The notes beneath the pieces are model-generated. The model made no database searches, was not told the origin of the DNA, and saw only the letters and a program-made list of their open reading frames with translations. The position numbers and the translations under genes are program-made. From the NCBI GenBank assembly GCA_949373085.1, contig CASICJ010000023.1, positions 38,057-102,056 on the forward strand: 64,000 nt of DNA, read 5' to 3'. Within the stretch, counting starts at the first letter, position 1. Every line of letters begins with the position of its first letter. Shown here in pieces: positions 39,035 to 48,093 of the stretch. Source of the DNA: an uncultured Verrucomicrobiales bacterium (GTDB taxonomy: Bacteria > Verrucomicrobiota > Verrucomicrobiia > Verrucomicrobiales > Akkermansiaceae).

Positions 39035-39109
39035 GGCAGCGTAGCTCAGGGGTAGAGCAGAGGACTCATAAGCCTTTTGTCGGTGGTTCAAATCCACCCG
39101 TTGCTACCA
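39035..39109 (+). tRNA. tRNA-Met (anticodon CAT)
   Basis: 75 bases including an encoded CCA. Acceptor GGCAGCG / CGTTGCT (two G-T pairs), D-arm GCTC..GAGC, anticodon loop CTCATAA, T-arm GGTGG-TTCAAAT-CCACC. The first acceptor pair is G-T rather than the mismatch with CCC/GGG anticodon stem of an initiator, so this is an elongator-type Met tRNA. A CAT anticodon could also belong to the lysidine-modified Ile tRNA. There is an A-G mismatch at the base of the anticodon loop (31-39). Confidence 0.95.
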
Positions 39110-39120
39110 TTTTCTTCAAA

Positions 39121-39155
39121 ACCCCGTGGTCGTCTAGACCACGGGGTATTGTTTA
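39121..39155 (+). terminator. Terminator after tRNA-Met
   Basis: Perfect 11-bp stem ACCCCGTGGTC / GACCACGGGGT with a GTCTA loop, then ATTGTTT. The following stretch to 39298 shows nothing coding. Confidence 0.8.
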
Positions 39156-39298
39156 TAGAGTGAAAAGTGATCTGAGAAAGCGAAGCTCTGTCTCAAGTAA
39201 TCCCGTGAGTCGGGCAATTGAGGGGCTAATCAAGCTCAAATTCGAACAAGAATGAAAAATACCCCCTTCAGGGGAAGATTCGGATCGATCTCGGATAA

Positions 39299-39688
39299 CT
39301 AAAAGAATCTATTACCGCCTTCCTCCCATTGCCGTCGATTGCGTTTGGTGAGACGGCCTTGATCACCTTCTTTACGGCTTTGGCGGTTTTCCTTGTTAGC
39401 CAATCGACGGTGTTCCGCTTCGGCAAGAATCTTTGCTGGAGTGTGATCATGGTAAGCCTCGCGCGCTAGTGGGGCACCGACTCTTTTTTCGATGAGCTGA
39501 ATCACTTCGATGTTACGTTTATAGGCATTGTCTGAAGAGGGAACCTCAAGAGTATCACCTATTTTAAGAGCGGCGCTGGGTTTGAGCGTTTTGCCGCTTC
39601 GCTTTACCTTGCCAGTTGAGCAGTCGTGGGAGGCCTGGCTCCGGGTCTTGTAGAGTCGGACCGACCAGAGCCATTTATCGACGCGCAT
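39299..39688 (-). CDS. S4-domain RNA-binding protein (Hsp15-like)
   Basis: 129 residues from the ATG at 39688 (MRVDKWLWSVRLYKTRSQA); the open frame runs 13 codons further up but the S4 motif begins here. The S4 domain (residues 1-60: KWLWSVRLYKTRSQA, then LKIGDTLEVP) is followed by a basic tail rich in Arg, Lys and Gln. This is the layout of Hsp15 (HslR), which binds stalled 50S subunits carrying nascent chains. It overlaps the end of the frameshift-corrected rsmI by 14 bases, making it the last gene of the bamD-lptE-rsmI operon. Confidence 0.83.
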   Translation of the reverse strand: MRVDKWLWSVRLYKTRSQASHDCSTGKVKRSGKTLKPSAALKIGDTLEVPSSDNAYKRNIEVIQLIEKRVGAPLAREAYHDHTPAKILAEAEHRRLANKENRQSRKEGDQGRLTKRNRRQWEEGGNRFF

Positions 39689-40390
39689 TTTCCTGAGGAG
39701 ATGGAGGGATGAGGAGCACGATTTCACCCCTCACCTTTCGTTCGGAAAAATAAGCTGCGATTTCACGACCTGGTGCCATGATGCAGGGTCTCAAAGGCCT
39801 TGGTGAGTTCTCTTGCGACGCAGATGGGCTGGTCTGGAGCCAGCTCGTTCAGGAGCTCGAGGGTGGAGGGTAGCCGATGTGGGAGATTCAAAAAACAGGG
39901 TGGTTTCGCTGCTTTCGAGGGCTCTCTGAAGTTGTTTGCCACGTTTGCCTTTTTTCACGTGGAGGAATCCGTGAAAAGAAAACGGATGAGGGGGAAATCC
40001 CGATGCTACAAGAGCGGTTGTGATGGCGGATGGGCCCGGTAAAACCGTGAATTCAATCTCCTCATCGCGGCAGGCTTTAAGGAATCGGTGGCCAGGATCA
40101 GAGAGACAGGGTGTGCCAGCATCAGAGATGATGGCGATCGTTTCTCCTTTGCGTGCTCGTTCTATTAACTCAGGGATTCTTTGCTGCTCGTTGTGGTCGT
40201 GGAGCGAAATGAGAGGGCGTGAAATCTCAAGGTGGTTTAGGAGGCGAAGGGAATGTCGAGTGTCTTCACAGGCGATAAGGTCAACTTCCCGAAGCGTTTC
40301 GATTGCGCGAAGGGTAATGTCACCAAGATTCCCGATGGGAGTCGGGACAAAAGTGACCACGGGCACTTGACGATGGTCTTTAGATGCCAT
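39675..40390 (-). CDS. rsmI: 16S rRNA (cytidine-1402-2'-O) methyltransferase RsmI, two frameshifts
   Basis: SAM-dependent tetrapyrrole-methylase fold. The intact N-terminal part has FVPTPIGNLGDITLRAIETL, CEDTRHSLRLL, SDAGTPCLSDPG and LPGPSAITTAL. The start is ATG 40390 (MASKDHRQV), overlapping the lptE stop; a longer frame goes to 40447. After FFESP the written frame loses similarity. Dropping one base at about 39880 restores HRLPSTLELLNELAPD and PICVARELTKAFETLHHG. Dropping another at about 39771 restores GREIAAYF and KVRGEIVLLIPPSPQ, stopping at 39675. The repaired protein would be about 237 residues and, unlike E. coli RsmI (286), lacks the C-terminal helical domain. As written, translation stops at 39791. 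Confidence 0.85.
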
Positions 40391-40889
40391 CAGCGAGGCG
40401 AGCGATAATGGATTGAGTGGCACGCTGCAAAGCGTCAGGGAGGGCATTCATACGAGCGGTTTGGAGATTATCATCCACAAAAAGGCGTGAATTTCCTCGC
40501 TCCCGCCCTGCGTCGAGGACGACTCCAGGATGGTTATTATCTGTTAATTTATATGAAACCGTGACAAGGAGTTGAAGTTCCTCTGATCGGAGGACATCGA
40601 CTGTTGAGGAACGAACCTGCTGATAGTCAATTGCTTCGACTGTGATCACGAGCGTTGCATCGGCCACACTGCTTTTTTTGAGCCGGTAAGTCCCATCGCT
40701 CACCAGCGCATCAACCATAGAATTGGTGGCAAGAGCTTCTACGCGGGGGAAAATAACACGGCTCTTAGCAAGCGGAATGGAAACTGATTTAGTGCCTCGC
40801 AGGTGCTCGGGCTTATTTCCACCAAATTGGTATCCGGCGCATGAAGTCAGGAAGCCGAGGCCGAGAGCCAGAAGGACGACGCGTAGCAT
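40380..40889 (-). CDS. lptE: LptE-like LPS-assembly lipoprotein
   Basis: 169 residues. Lipoprotein signal (VVLLALGLGFLTSC) with the mature start CAGYQFGG, as is typical of LptE (Cys-x-x-Tyr plus Gly). The core VSIPLAKSRVIFPRVEALATNSMVDAL and LVITVEAIDYQQVRSSTVDV fits the LptE alpha/beta fold that plugs LptD in the outer membrane and takes part in LPS insertion. It lies three bases after the BamD-like gene, and its stop overlaps the rsmI start. Assignment rests on the N-terminal motif, length and neighbours. Confidence 0.75.
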   Translation of the reverse strand: MLRVVLLALGLGFLTSCAGYQFGGNKPEHLRGTKSVSIPLAKSRVIFPRVEALATNSMVDALVSDGTYRLKKSSVADATLVITVEAIDYQQVRSSTVDVLRSEELQLLVTVSYKLTDNNHPGVVLDAGRERGNSRLFVDDNLQTARMNALPDALQRATQSIIARLADGI

Positions 40890-40892
40890 GAA

Positions 40893-41840
40893 TTACTGGG
40901 TATAGAGCTTGTTGATCCAACCTTGTGCGCTTGTTCGCAGCGGTCCGGGATTTGAGCGCATGACTGTGTCACGGTAGTATACAAGAGCCGATGAAATCTG
41001 GCCTTTTTTCCGGTAGAATTCTGCGATTTCGAAAGATCGCTGGATATTGCCGGAAGCAAGCTTTGCAATTTGGGCTTTTGCCATCTTGGCCTGTTTGGAA
41101 GTTGGATAGCGAATGAGCACATCCTCGAAGGCACGCTTTGCACGGTCTAGGTTTGCGCTGTCTTGATTGCCTTTTTTTGATTGGCCTAACAAGATTTCGC
41201 CAATTTGATATTGTGCGTCAGGGGCATACTGCGAGTCAGGAAAATCGCGTGTTAATTCGCGGAAAGCATTAATGGCGAGGGCTGCTTCATTGGTTTGATT
41301 ACCACGAGATTGGTAAATTTTACCGATCGTGTATTGGGCTTTCTCAGCTGATATGGCGCGTGGGGCATTTTGACGGACTTTCGCTAGCATCTCAGCACTC
41401 TTTTTTAAACTGACACGAATTTTAAAGCCTATAAACGAGTTGTTAATTTGTCCTTCAGCAGCCTGAGTGGCGATTATTTCCTGCCGCTGCATTGCTTCAG
41501 CGTAGTGAGGGGAGGCTGGATACTTTACGAGGATGGCATCATAAGCTTCAAAGGCCTCAAGTAGTTCGTCGTCTTTTTCTAAAAGCTTGCCCCAACGAAA
41601 AGCGGACTCCGAAGCGGCTGGGCAGAGCGGATGGCGGAGGACGATTTTCTCGTATACCTTGATGGCCCGGCCAACTTTCCCTGCATTTTCGGCAGCAATG
41701 GCTGAATTATAAAGAGTTTGAGCGACTTTTTCGGACGCCCTACTGTCGCTTGCAAGCCTGGCTGATTCGACGTCTCCTCCACAAGATATCAAAGATAGAC
41801 TGGCTGCGAAAACGGCGACCACATGCTTGAAAAGCTTCAT
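40893..41840 (-). CDS. bamD: BamD-like TPR lipoprotein of outer-membrane assembly
   Basis: 315 residues. Lipobox LSLISC at about residues 15-20. Five or so TPR units follow (NSAIAAENAGKVGRAIKVYE, then AFEAYDAILVKYPASPHYAEA, AFRELTRDFPDSQYAPDAQYQ, AFEDVLIRYPTSKQAKMA). This matches BamD/YfiO, which binds BamA and guides beta-barrel insertion, though it is longer than E. coli BamD (245). It is the first gene of a minus-strand operon with lptE, rsmI and the S4 protein. A general TPR lipoprotein is the alternative. Confidence 0.8.
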   Translation of the reverse strand: MKLFKHVVAVFAASLSLISCGGDVESARLASDSRASEKVAQTLYNSAIAAENAGKVGRAIKVYEKIVLRHPLCPAASESAFRWGKLLEKDDELLEAFEAYDAILVKYPASPHYAEAMQRQEIIATQAAEGQINNSFIGFKIRVSLKKSAEMLAKVRQNAPRAISAEKAQYTIGKIYQSRGNQTNEAALAINAFRELTRDFPDSQYAPDAQYQIGEILLGQSKKGNQDSANLDRAKRAFEDVLIRYPTSKQAKMAKAQIAKLASGNIQRSFEIAEFYRKKGQISSALVYYRDTVMRSNPGPLRTSAQGWINKLYTQ

Positions 41841-41939
41841 GGGTCGTAAAATAGTGTCTTGGACAAAAAAAGGAAAGGGAGCATTTGTCTAGGTCATGAG
41901 AGCTTGGCCGCGTTGCTGCGGTTGTGATAGTGTTCAGCC

Positions 41940-42440
41940 ATGCGATCGACCCAGTTTTTGGAATGGAATCTACGCATCGCACTTGCGGTCTTTTTCTTGT
42001 GGAGTGGTTATGAGAAACTTCAGGATCTTTCGGCATTTACCCAATCAGTCGGGAATTTTCAATTTGAGTGGAAAGTGACGTGGTCAGGTGAGACTCGTAA
42101 TTTCTTTGATGCACCAACTGATGCGTTCATTGCCTATCTTGTCCCTTGGTTAGAAGTCTTGGTGGCACTTGCACTTTTGATTCCATATTCCAAGGTCGGA
42201 GGAGCGGTCATGTTAATAGGGATGTTAGTTTCATTCAATTTGGCCCTCGCATACGCGTGGAATCTTGGCATTGAGGATTTGAGGTGTGGGTGCCACGGAG
42301 TTTCCGATGCTCCAACCAATTACCCTCTTAAAATCGCCTTGAATTTTGGATTGATTTATATGTCTTCTTTAGTCCTTTGGTTGGTCTGGTATCATCGACG
42401 GCTTGCCAGCGAGACTGGGCTGCCTAATGTTGAGGCATGA
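41940..42440 (+). CDS. DoxX/MauE-type membrane protein
   Basis: 166 residues with four transmembrane helices (RIALAVFFLWSGYEKL; VPWLEVLVALALLIP; VGGAVMLIGMLVSFNLALA; IALNFGLIYMSSLVLWLVW). The first helix with GYEKL..D.FTQSV, and a CGCHG motif after the third helix, are typical of the DoxX/MauE family, which is often tied to thiol redox. Partner unknown. Its stop overlaps the pyrF start (ATGA), so they are likely co-translated. Confidence 0.82.
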   Translation: MRSTQFLEWNLRIALAVFFLWSGYEKLQDLSAFTQSVGNFQFEWKVTWSGETRNFFDAPTDAFIAYLVPWLEVLVALALLIPYSKVGGAVMLIGMLVSFNLALAYAWNLGIEDLRCGCHGVSDAPTNYPLKIALNFGLIYMSSLVLWLVWYHRRLASETGLPNVEA

Positions 42441-43216
42441 CCTACTCCGAACGCTTGAAGTCCCGCCTAGAAACGACTGGATCCGCTCTTTGTGTGGGGC
42501 TTGATCCGAGGCCCGACATGACGGATGGCGGAGTTGATGCAATTCCGGAATTTCTTCGTCGTGTGATCGGTGAGACAGCGGATTTTGCTGCGGCCTTCAA
42601 GCCGAACATCGCTTACTTCGAAGCCATGGGGTTGCAGGGTTTGGAGATTTTGGATCAATTATTGGGTGAAATTCCCAAAGAAGTTCCCGTCATTCTAGAT
42701 GCTAAGCGGAGTGATATTGGCGAGACTCAAAAATACTATGCACGAAGTTACTTTGAGAATTGGGAAGTTGATGCAGTGACGCTCAATCCATTTCTAGGAT
42801 ATGATACTCTTGAGCCATTTTTGGATTGGGAAGGAAAAGGGGTTTATCTCCTTGCGGTGACTTCGAACTCTGGGAGTTTTGATTTTCAGCGGCGGGACTG
42901 TGAAGGAAAGAAACTTTTCGAGCGAGTGGGCGAGCTTTGTGAACGGGCAAAATCCGAGGGTCGCAAGACAACTGCTGGGCTTGTAGTTGGTTTGACCAAT
43001 GCCGACGGCGACGTGCTCGAAAATCTTCCAGATGTGCCGCTTTTGGTTCCGGGATTGGGAGCTCAGGGAGGGTCGCTTGATTCCTTGGCTGGAAGTGGTC
43101 GGAATGCTGCGAGTGTCATCAATGTTTCGCGCGGGATTACTTATGCCGAAGGAAATAATGACTATGCTGGATTAGCGAAGCACTGGGCTGACGAAATTAC
43201 AAAGAGCCTTTCGTGA
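42437..43216 (+). CDS. pyrF: Orotidine 5'-phosphate decarboxylase
   Basis: 259 residues. It converts OMP to UMP, the last step of UMP synthesis. The catalytic Lys-Asp array is in VILDAKRSDIGET. ALCVGLDPRPD at the N-terminus and VPGLGAQGGSLD at the phosphate site mark the long (type 2) PyrF subfamily. It is translationally coupled to the DoxX-like gene and followed by dapL. Confidence 0.95.
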   Translation: MTYSERLKSRLETTGSALCVGLDPRPDMTDGGVDAIPEFLRRVIGETADFAAAFKPNIAYFEAMGLQGLEILDQLLGEIPKEVPVILDAKRSDIGETQKYYARSYFENWEVDAVTLNPFLGYDTLEPFLDWEGKGVYLLAVTSNSGSFDFQRRDCEGKKLFERVGELCERAKSEGRKTTAGLVVGLTNADGDVLENLPDVPLLVPGLGAQGGSLDSLAGSGRNAASVINVSRGITYAEGNNDYAGLAKHWADEITKSLS

Positions 43217-43303
43217 AAGACGGATGATCTGGCCCATAAAGGTCTCCCTAAGCGAGTGATTTCGGTTGCGAGTCGAGCAGAGGGTGGTTATTCCCCTCCC
43301 GTC

Positions 43304-44533
43304 ATGGCTCGTATCAACGAAAATTTCCAGAAGCTTAAAGCGGGTTATCTCTTTCCGGAGATCGCCCGTCGTGTCAACGCCTACACTGAATCGGAGCCTG
43401 AGAAGGCCAAGCAACTCATTCGCTGTGGCATTGGTGACGTCACCGAGCCGGTTCCCGTTGCAGCTCGAGAGGCTATGAAGAAGGCGGTCGATGAACTCGG
43501 AGATCGCGGTAGTTTCCGTGGTTATGGACCGGAGCAAGGCTACCCTTTTCTTCGTGAATCAATTGCGCGAAATGCTTATACCGGACTTGGTATCGATCCT
43601 GGCGATATTTACGTGTCTGACGGCTCTAAATGTGATTCCGGAAACATTCTCGATATCTTTGGACAAGGGAATAAAATCGCGGTGACCGATCCCGTCTATC
43701 CTGTCTATGTCGATACCAATGTGATGGCTGGAAATACTGGCGAAGCAAACGAGGCTGGAGAATATGAAAGTCTAGTTTACCTTAAGTGTACTGCCGAAAA
43801 TGGATTTGTCCCGGCGATCCCCGAGGAAAAAGTTGACCTTATTTACCTTTGCTATCCAAATAATCCAACTGGAACGACTGCCACTCGTAAGCAGCTCGAA
43901 GCTTGGGTGGCCTATGCGCTCAAAAACGACGCTGTCATCCTTTATGATGCTGCATATGAAGCTTTCGTGCAGGATACCTCTATTCCTCGCTCAATTTTTG
44001 AAATTGAAGGGGCTCACCAGTGCGCGATTGAGTTTCGTTCATTCTCTAAGAACGGTGGATTTACCGGCGTGCGTTGCGCTTACACTGTCATTCCTGAAGC
44101 GGTCACTGGTTCAACCGCTACGGGTGAGCGGGTTCCTCTGAAACAACTTTGGGGGCGTCGCCATTCCACCAAATTTAATGGAGCGAGCTATCCTGTTCAA
44201 CGTGGTGCTGAGGCAATTTATTCCGAAGCCGGAAAAGCCGAGGTTGCCGGGTTGGTCGAGCACTACATGACGAACGCAAGATTGCTCCGCGAAGCTTGTG
44301 AAGGTCTGGGGCTGAAAGTTTGGGGTGGTGAAAATGCTCCCTATGTTTGGGTGGGTTGTCCTGAAGGGATCTCGAGTTGGGGGATGTTCGACAAGATGCT
44401 TGAAGGGGCCCAAGTGGTCGTCACTCCTGGTGCTGGGTTTGGCGCAGCTGGAGAGGGGTTTTTCCGGATTTCCGCCTTTAATTCGCGGGAGAATGTTGAA
44501 GAGGTTTGCTATCGTCTTGCTGATATGGTCTAG
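43304..44533 (+). CDS. dapL: LL-diaminopimelate aminotransferase
   Basis: 409 residues from the ATG at 43304 ([17 protein letters not shown], the conserved DapL start); the frame extends to a GTG at 43256. A PLP fold-type I enzyme that makes LL-diaminopimelate directly from tetrahydrodipicolinate, bypassing the succinylase route. Marks: [36 protein letters not shown] and the PLP-Lys in [15 protein letters not shown]. DapL is the usual route in Verrucomicrobia and Chlamydiae. It supplies lysine and peptidoglycan precursors. Confidence 0.95.
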   Translation: MARINENFQKLKAGYLFPEIARRVNAYTESEPEKAKQLIRCGIGDVTEPVPVAAREAMKKAVDELGDRGSFRGYGPEQGYPFLRESIARNAYTGLGIDPGDIYVSDGSKCDSGNILDIFGQGNKIAVTDPVYPVYVDTNVMAGNTGEANEAGEYESLVYLKCTAENGFVPAIPEEKVDLIYLCYPNNPTGTTATRKQLEAWVAYALKNDAVILYDAAYEAFVQDTSIPRSIFEIEGAHQCAIEFRSFSKNGGFTGVRCAYTVIPEAVTGSTATGERVPLKQLWGRRHSTKFNGASYPVQRGAEAIYSEAGKAEVAGLVEHYMTNARLLREACEGLGLKVWGGENAPYVWVGCPEGISSWGMFDKMLEGAQVVVTPGAGFGAAGEGFFRISAFNSRENVEEVCYRLADMV

Positions 44534-44752
44534 GCCTTGAGCTAGTTTTTAATACGGTTTTGCCAATATCTGAGGGAGTTATTTAGCTTCGTTGGGGTAA
44601 TTGGGGCATGCCAGTGCCAGAGCGACAGTTCCCTTTGCTTGGCGGTGGAAGGATCAATATTTGCTGGGAAAGTGTCAGGAACTGTTTTTTGAAAGAAGAT
44701 CTCTGAGAGATCAGGCATTGCGCTTGGGATAATCAGGAGGTAATTAGCAGTA

Positions 44753-45727
44753 ATGAGTGGTTGCGGTAGCGGCAGAAATTTCGGTCCTCGAATGAAGATG
44801 GATTCTTCTCTCCATCTCGATAAAAAGCCTGACTGGATTAAGGTTAGGTTACCGAATAATCCCGTTTTTTGGGATACTAAGTCCATGATCAAGGATTTGA
44901 GTTTGGTGACGGTTTGCGAAGAAGCTCAGTGCCCGAATCGCTGGGAATGTTGGGGGCAGGGGACAGCTACCTTTATGATAGCGGGTGAAAAGTGCACGCG
45001 CGCCTGCGGGTTTTGCGCGGTCAAAACTGCTAAGCCGGATGATCTTGAAGCAGACGAACCCCAGCGAGTTGCCGAGGCGACTAAGCGCATGAATTTGAAT
45101 CACGTGGTTATTACCGCGGTTGCTCGTGATGATCTTAAGGACGGAGGTGCCGAGCACTTTCAGAAGACTATCGAGGCAGTGCGTGAGACCAATCCTGGTA
45201 TCATTATTGAGGTGCTCGTGCCGGACTTTAACGACAAGGATTGGGCTCTCGACCTGGTGATGAAAGCTCGCCCGCATATTTTTAATCATAACCTTGAGAC
45301 GGTCGAGCGCTTGACTCCTTTGGTTCGGAGCAGGGCTAAATATGAACGTTCGCTTGCGGTTCTCAAAAAGGCCAAGAAAATTGCTGAAGGAAAAGTCGCG
45401 ACCAAGAGTGGTATCATGCTTGGTTTGGGCGAGAAGCCCGAGGAAATTGTGCAGGCCCTCGATGATCTTCGATCTGCTGACGTAACTGTTTTGACCTTGG
45501 GACAGTATCTTCGTCCGACTCCGATGCACCTTCCAGTCGTGGAATATGTCACTCCCGAGAAGTTTGATGAGTGGAAGGAGATTGCGCTCTCAAAAGGTTT
45601 CCGCCACGTCGCAAGTGGACCGCTTGTGCGGAGTTCCTACCACGCTGCCGATTTTCATCCTGAAGACGATGTTGTTGAGGCCATTGAGCTCGATGTGGCC
45701 GCCGCTAAACAGGCACAATTCGCCTAG
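44753..45727 (+). CDS. lipA: Lipoyl synthase
   Basis: 324 residues. A radical SAM enzyme that inserts two sulfur atoms into octanoyl groups on lipoyl domains. The auxiliary cluster is ligated by Cys55, Cys60 and Cys66 (CEEAQCPNRWEC), and the radical SAM cluster by Cys81, Cys85 and Cys88 (CTRACGFC). KSGIMLGLGE and GQYLRPTPMHLPV follow. AGGAGG lies 12 bases before ATG 44753, which supports this start; ATG 44792 is an alternative. The 219 bases between dapL and lipA show only a doubtful minus-strand frame. Confidence 0.96.
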   Translation: MSGCGSGRNFGPRMKMDSSLHLDKKPDWIKVRLPNNPVFWDTKSMIKDLSLVTVCEEAQCPNRWECWGQGTATFMIAGEKCTRACGFCAVKTAKPDDLEADEPQRVAEATKRMNLNHVVITAVARDDLKDGGAEHFQKTIEAVRETNPGIIIEVLVPDFNDKDWALDLVMKARPHIFNHNLETVERLTPLVRSRAKYERSLAVLKKAKKIAEGKVATKSGIMLGLGEKPEEIVQALDDLRSADVTVLTLGQYLRPTPMHLPVVEYVTPEKFDEWKEIALSKGFRHVASGPLVRSSYHAADFHPEDDVVEAIELDVAAAKQAQFA

Positions 45728-45787
45728 TCGTATTTCCAATAAATGCCAAAGTTAGTTGCTAGAAAGTGATATGTCACCTCTCACAAC

Positions 45788-46579
45788 TCATTCTTCGTTT
45801 GTTCGCAGAGCGAGGTATTCTTCTACCGCTCTTGTAGGGTCATCGTGGCGCATCAAGGTTTCGCCGATTAGGATGGCGTTTGCTCCTGAATCAAGGGCTT
45901 TCTGAGCATCGGCAGTATCTTTGAGCCCGGATTCAGAGACCAAAATAACATCGTCGGGCACCTCTTCGGCTAATTTTTTCGTAGTCGTAAGGTCGGTGGT
46001 GAAGGTCTGGAGGTTCCGGTTGTTGATGCCAATAAGGTTTGCCCCGAGATCAAGAGCGCGCTCCATCTCCGGGAGATCATGAACCTCGACTAGGACATCG
46101 AGTTGCACGTCCCGCGCGGCATCATATAGTTTGCGGAGATCATCGTCGTTTAGAGCGGCCACAATTAGGAGGATGGCATCGGCCCCAGAGACACTGGCTT
46201 CGTAAATCTGGCATTGGTGGACCGTGAAGTCCTTTCGCAAAAGCGGGATTGGGGAGATCTTTGAGATTTCGATAAGAAAAGAGAGGTGCCCTTGAAAGTA
46301 TTTCTGGTCGGTCAGGATTGACATGCAGGTGGCGCCACCATCGATGTAGCGCTTGGCCTGACGAACAGGATCGAAGTTTGGATCAATGATCCCGGCCGAC
46401 GGTGAGGCCTTTTTAACCTCGGCAACCACTCCGAGTTTGTCCGGCCCCTGATCGAGAGCAGCTCGGAACCCTCCAAAGTCATTACGCATAAGGGCGGATG
46501 CCCGCAATTTTTTGGTGAGAGGAATGAGGGATTCGATCTCCTTCTTCTTGTAGGCGATGATTTCGTCTAGCTTGTTCAT
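45788..46579 (-). CDS. trpC: Indole-3-glycerol phosphate synthase
   Basis: 263 residues, TIM barrel. It closes the indole ring in tryptophan synthesis. Family pieces are VAEVKKASPSAGII (catalytic Lys), PLLRKDFTVHQCQI (second Lys), GANLIGINNRNLQTF and ILVSESGLKD (active-site Glu and phosphate site). It is a stand-alone gene, not fused to TrpF and not in a trp operon here, and converges on lipA with 60 bases between. Confidence 0.96.
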   Translation of the reverse strand: MNKLDEIIAYKKKEIESLIPLTKKLRASALMRNDFGGFRAALDQGPDKLGVVAEVKKASPSAGIIDPNFDPVRQAKRYIDGGATCMSILTDQKYFQGHLSFLIEISKISPIPLLRKDFTVHQCQIYEASVSGADAILLIVAALNDDDLRKLYDAARDVQLDVLVEVHDLPEMERALDLGANLIGINNRNLQTFTTDLTTTKKLAEEVPDDVILVSESGLKDTADAQKALDSGANAILIGETLMRHDDPTRAVEEYLALRTNEE

Positions 46580-46674
46580 GAGTGACGCTTATCCAATACG
46601 CGAAGCTTTAGAAAATGGAAGCGCTCAATTCCACTCTTGTTCTGGAGTCTTAAAGAGGAAATGCTCCCTATGTT

Positions 46675-47982
46675 GTGAGATTTCTGTTTTTCGTTCTTTG
46701 TCTTCTTCCTTTTTGCTCGTCTGGGCAAGAGGGCAGATCGAGTTCAATTGATGGGCGCCTCACTATTCTGGGGGGGGGCTCCAGCTTGCGTGTGGCAATG
46801 ATTCAAGATGCCGATGACTTGATCGCGGATCTCGATCGGTTAGTGGGTGAGGTTCCCGGAAAACCTTATCCAATCTATTTAGAGCTCTTTCCTTTTGAGA
46901 AAGGAAAGCTGTCCCAAATTTCGCTGGAGTTTTTAAAACCGGAGGGAGGAGGGCCCTATCGCTTGCAGATTTATCTTCGTTTGGGGCGGGGAAATTCTTT
47001 TGAGCAAAAAAAATTTGAGAGGGTCATCTTGCAAATGCTTGTCATGGAACGGAGCCTGCGGTTGCTTCCTGAGGGAGAATCCGCAGAAAGGGTAGAAGTC
47101 AGACCGTGGCTTCTTGATGGCCTAGCCGAGGCTATTCAGTGGAAAAATGGCAAGGGAGATCGTCGCATGTATTCTTCTCTGATGGAGAGTGGTGGCTGGA
47201 TTGAAGTAGAGGATCTGGTAGACCGCGCCGCAATCGCCGGACTTGATGTTCTGAGTCGAGAGCTTTTCCGTGCCTCGTCCGGGGCTCTCGTCATGGCGCT
47301 TCTCGCCCAGAACCAGGGGGCAAAAAGCCTAGCCGAGTTTTTGGGTAAAGTTGCCGTTTTTGAGGGAGAACAAATGATTCTTTTGAGGACGCATTTTCCG
47401 CAGGCTAACCTCGGGCCTAAAGGTCTGGAGCGATGGTGGATGTTGCAAGTGGCGGCCCTCTCTGAAAAAAAGTTAAGTGAGGCTATGACGATTCCGGAAA
47501 CCGATGAACGTCTAAGCGGAATTCTAGAACTACATCTCAAAAACGAAAACGAAGAGGCCTTCCGTGTGAGCTTGGAATCGTGGCGTCAGGTGGCAGGGCT
47601 TGAGTCTCAAGAAGAACGTATTGAATCAATAAGGCCAGCCAATGATCTCCTTGCACACCTTAGTTTTCGTTGTTTCCCAACGTTCCGCCCAGTTATTGCG
47701 GGTTACCTTAAAATCCTTTCGGATGTCGCAGACGGAAAAACAGAGGAGGTTGAAGAAATGATTAGAAATCTCGAGGAATTTCGAGCTGCTGAAGTAGAAC
47801 GTCATCGGAAGCTCGTTGATCTTATGGACTGGTATCACTTGTCGAGTGTCCAAAAGGAGAGCGGTGAGTTTGAGGACTACCTCAAGATGCAGAGAAATCT
47901 CAGAAAGGGAAACGAGTTCGGTAAAGATCCGCTTCATCAATATCTCGATAAGGTGCAGAAAGTCTTCGGAAAATCAAAATAA
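46675..47982 (+). CDS. Secreted protein of unknown function
   Basis: 435 residues from a GTG start. Signal peptide MRFLFFVLCLLPFCSSG. The mature protein is mostly helical; middle segments (WLLDGLAEAIQWKNG, then LVMALLAQNQGAKSLAEFL) recall the gluzincin-like scaffold of some Verrucomicrobia proteins, but no HExxH is present. The start overlaps a four- or five-codon reading frame (ATG 46661, MLPML, stop TGA within GTGA) that has the AGAGGA ribosome site, so the gene may be reached by coupling. No family recognised. Long C-terminal helices are rich in Glu and Lys. Confidence 0.75.
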   Translation: MRFLFFVLCLLPFCSSGQEGRSSSIDGRLTILGGGSSLRVAMIQDADDLIADLDRLVGEVPGKPYPIYLELFPFEKGKLSQISLEFLKPEGGGPYRLQIYLRLGRGNSFEQKKFERVILQMLVMERSLRLLPEGESAERVEVRPWLLDGLAEAIQWKNGKGDRRMYSSLMESGGWIEVEDLVDRAAIAGLDVLSRELFRASSGALVMALLAQNQGAKSLAEFLGKVAVFEGEQMILLRTHFPQANLGPKGLERWWMLQVAALSEKKLSEAMTIPETDERLSGILELHLKNENEEAFRVSLESWRQVAGLESQEERIESIRPANDLLAHLSFRCFPTFRPVIAGYLKILSDVADGKTEEVEEMIRNLEEFRAAEVERHRKLVDLMDWYHLSSVQKESGEFEDYLKMQRNLRKGNEFGKDPLHQYLDKVQKVFGKSK

Positions 47983-48093
47983 GGTTCCGACAAGGCGCGG
48001 ATTAATTGAGACGTTTGGCTAGTTCGTAAGTATTTCACGAAAATTGCACCGTGACTTTATAGAAATATTATAAGGCACTGCTGCTATCTTGGA

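Noticed and set aside
44542..44718. A minus-strand frame of 58 residues between dapL and lipA (MPDLSEIFF and onward) with fairly protein-like composition
   Set aside because: No ribosome site at its ATG, upstream extension runs antisense into lipA, and no recognisable family; not enough to call a gene.
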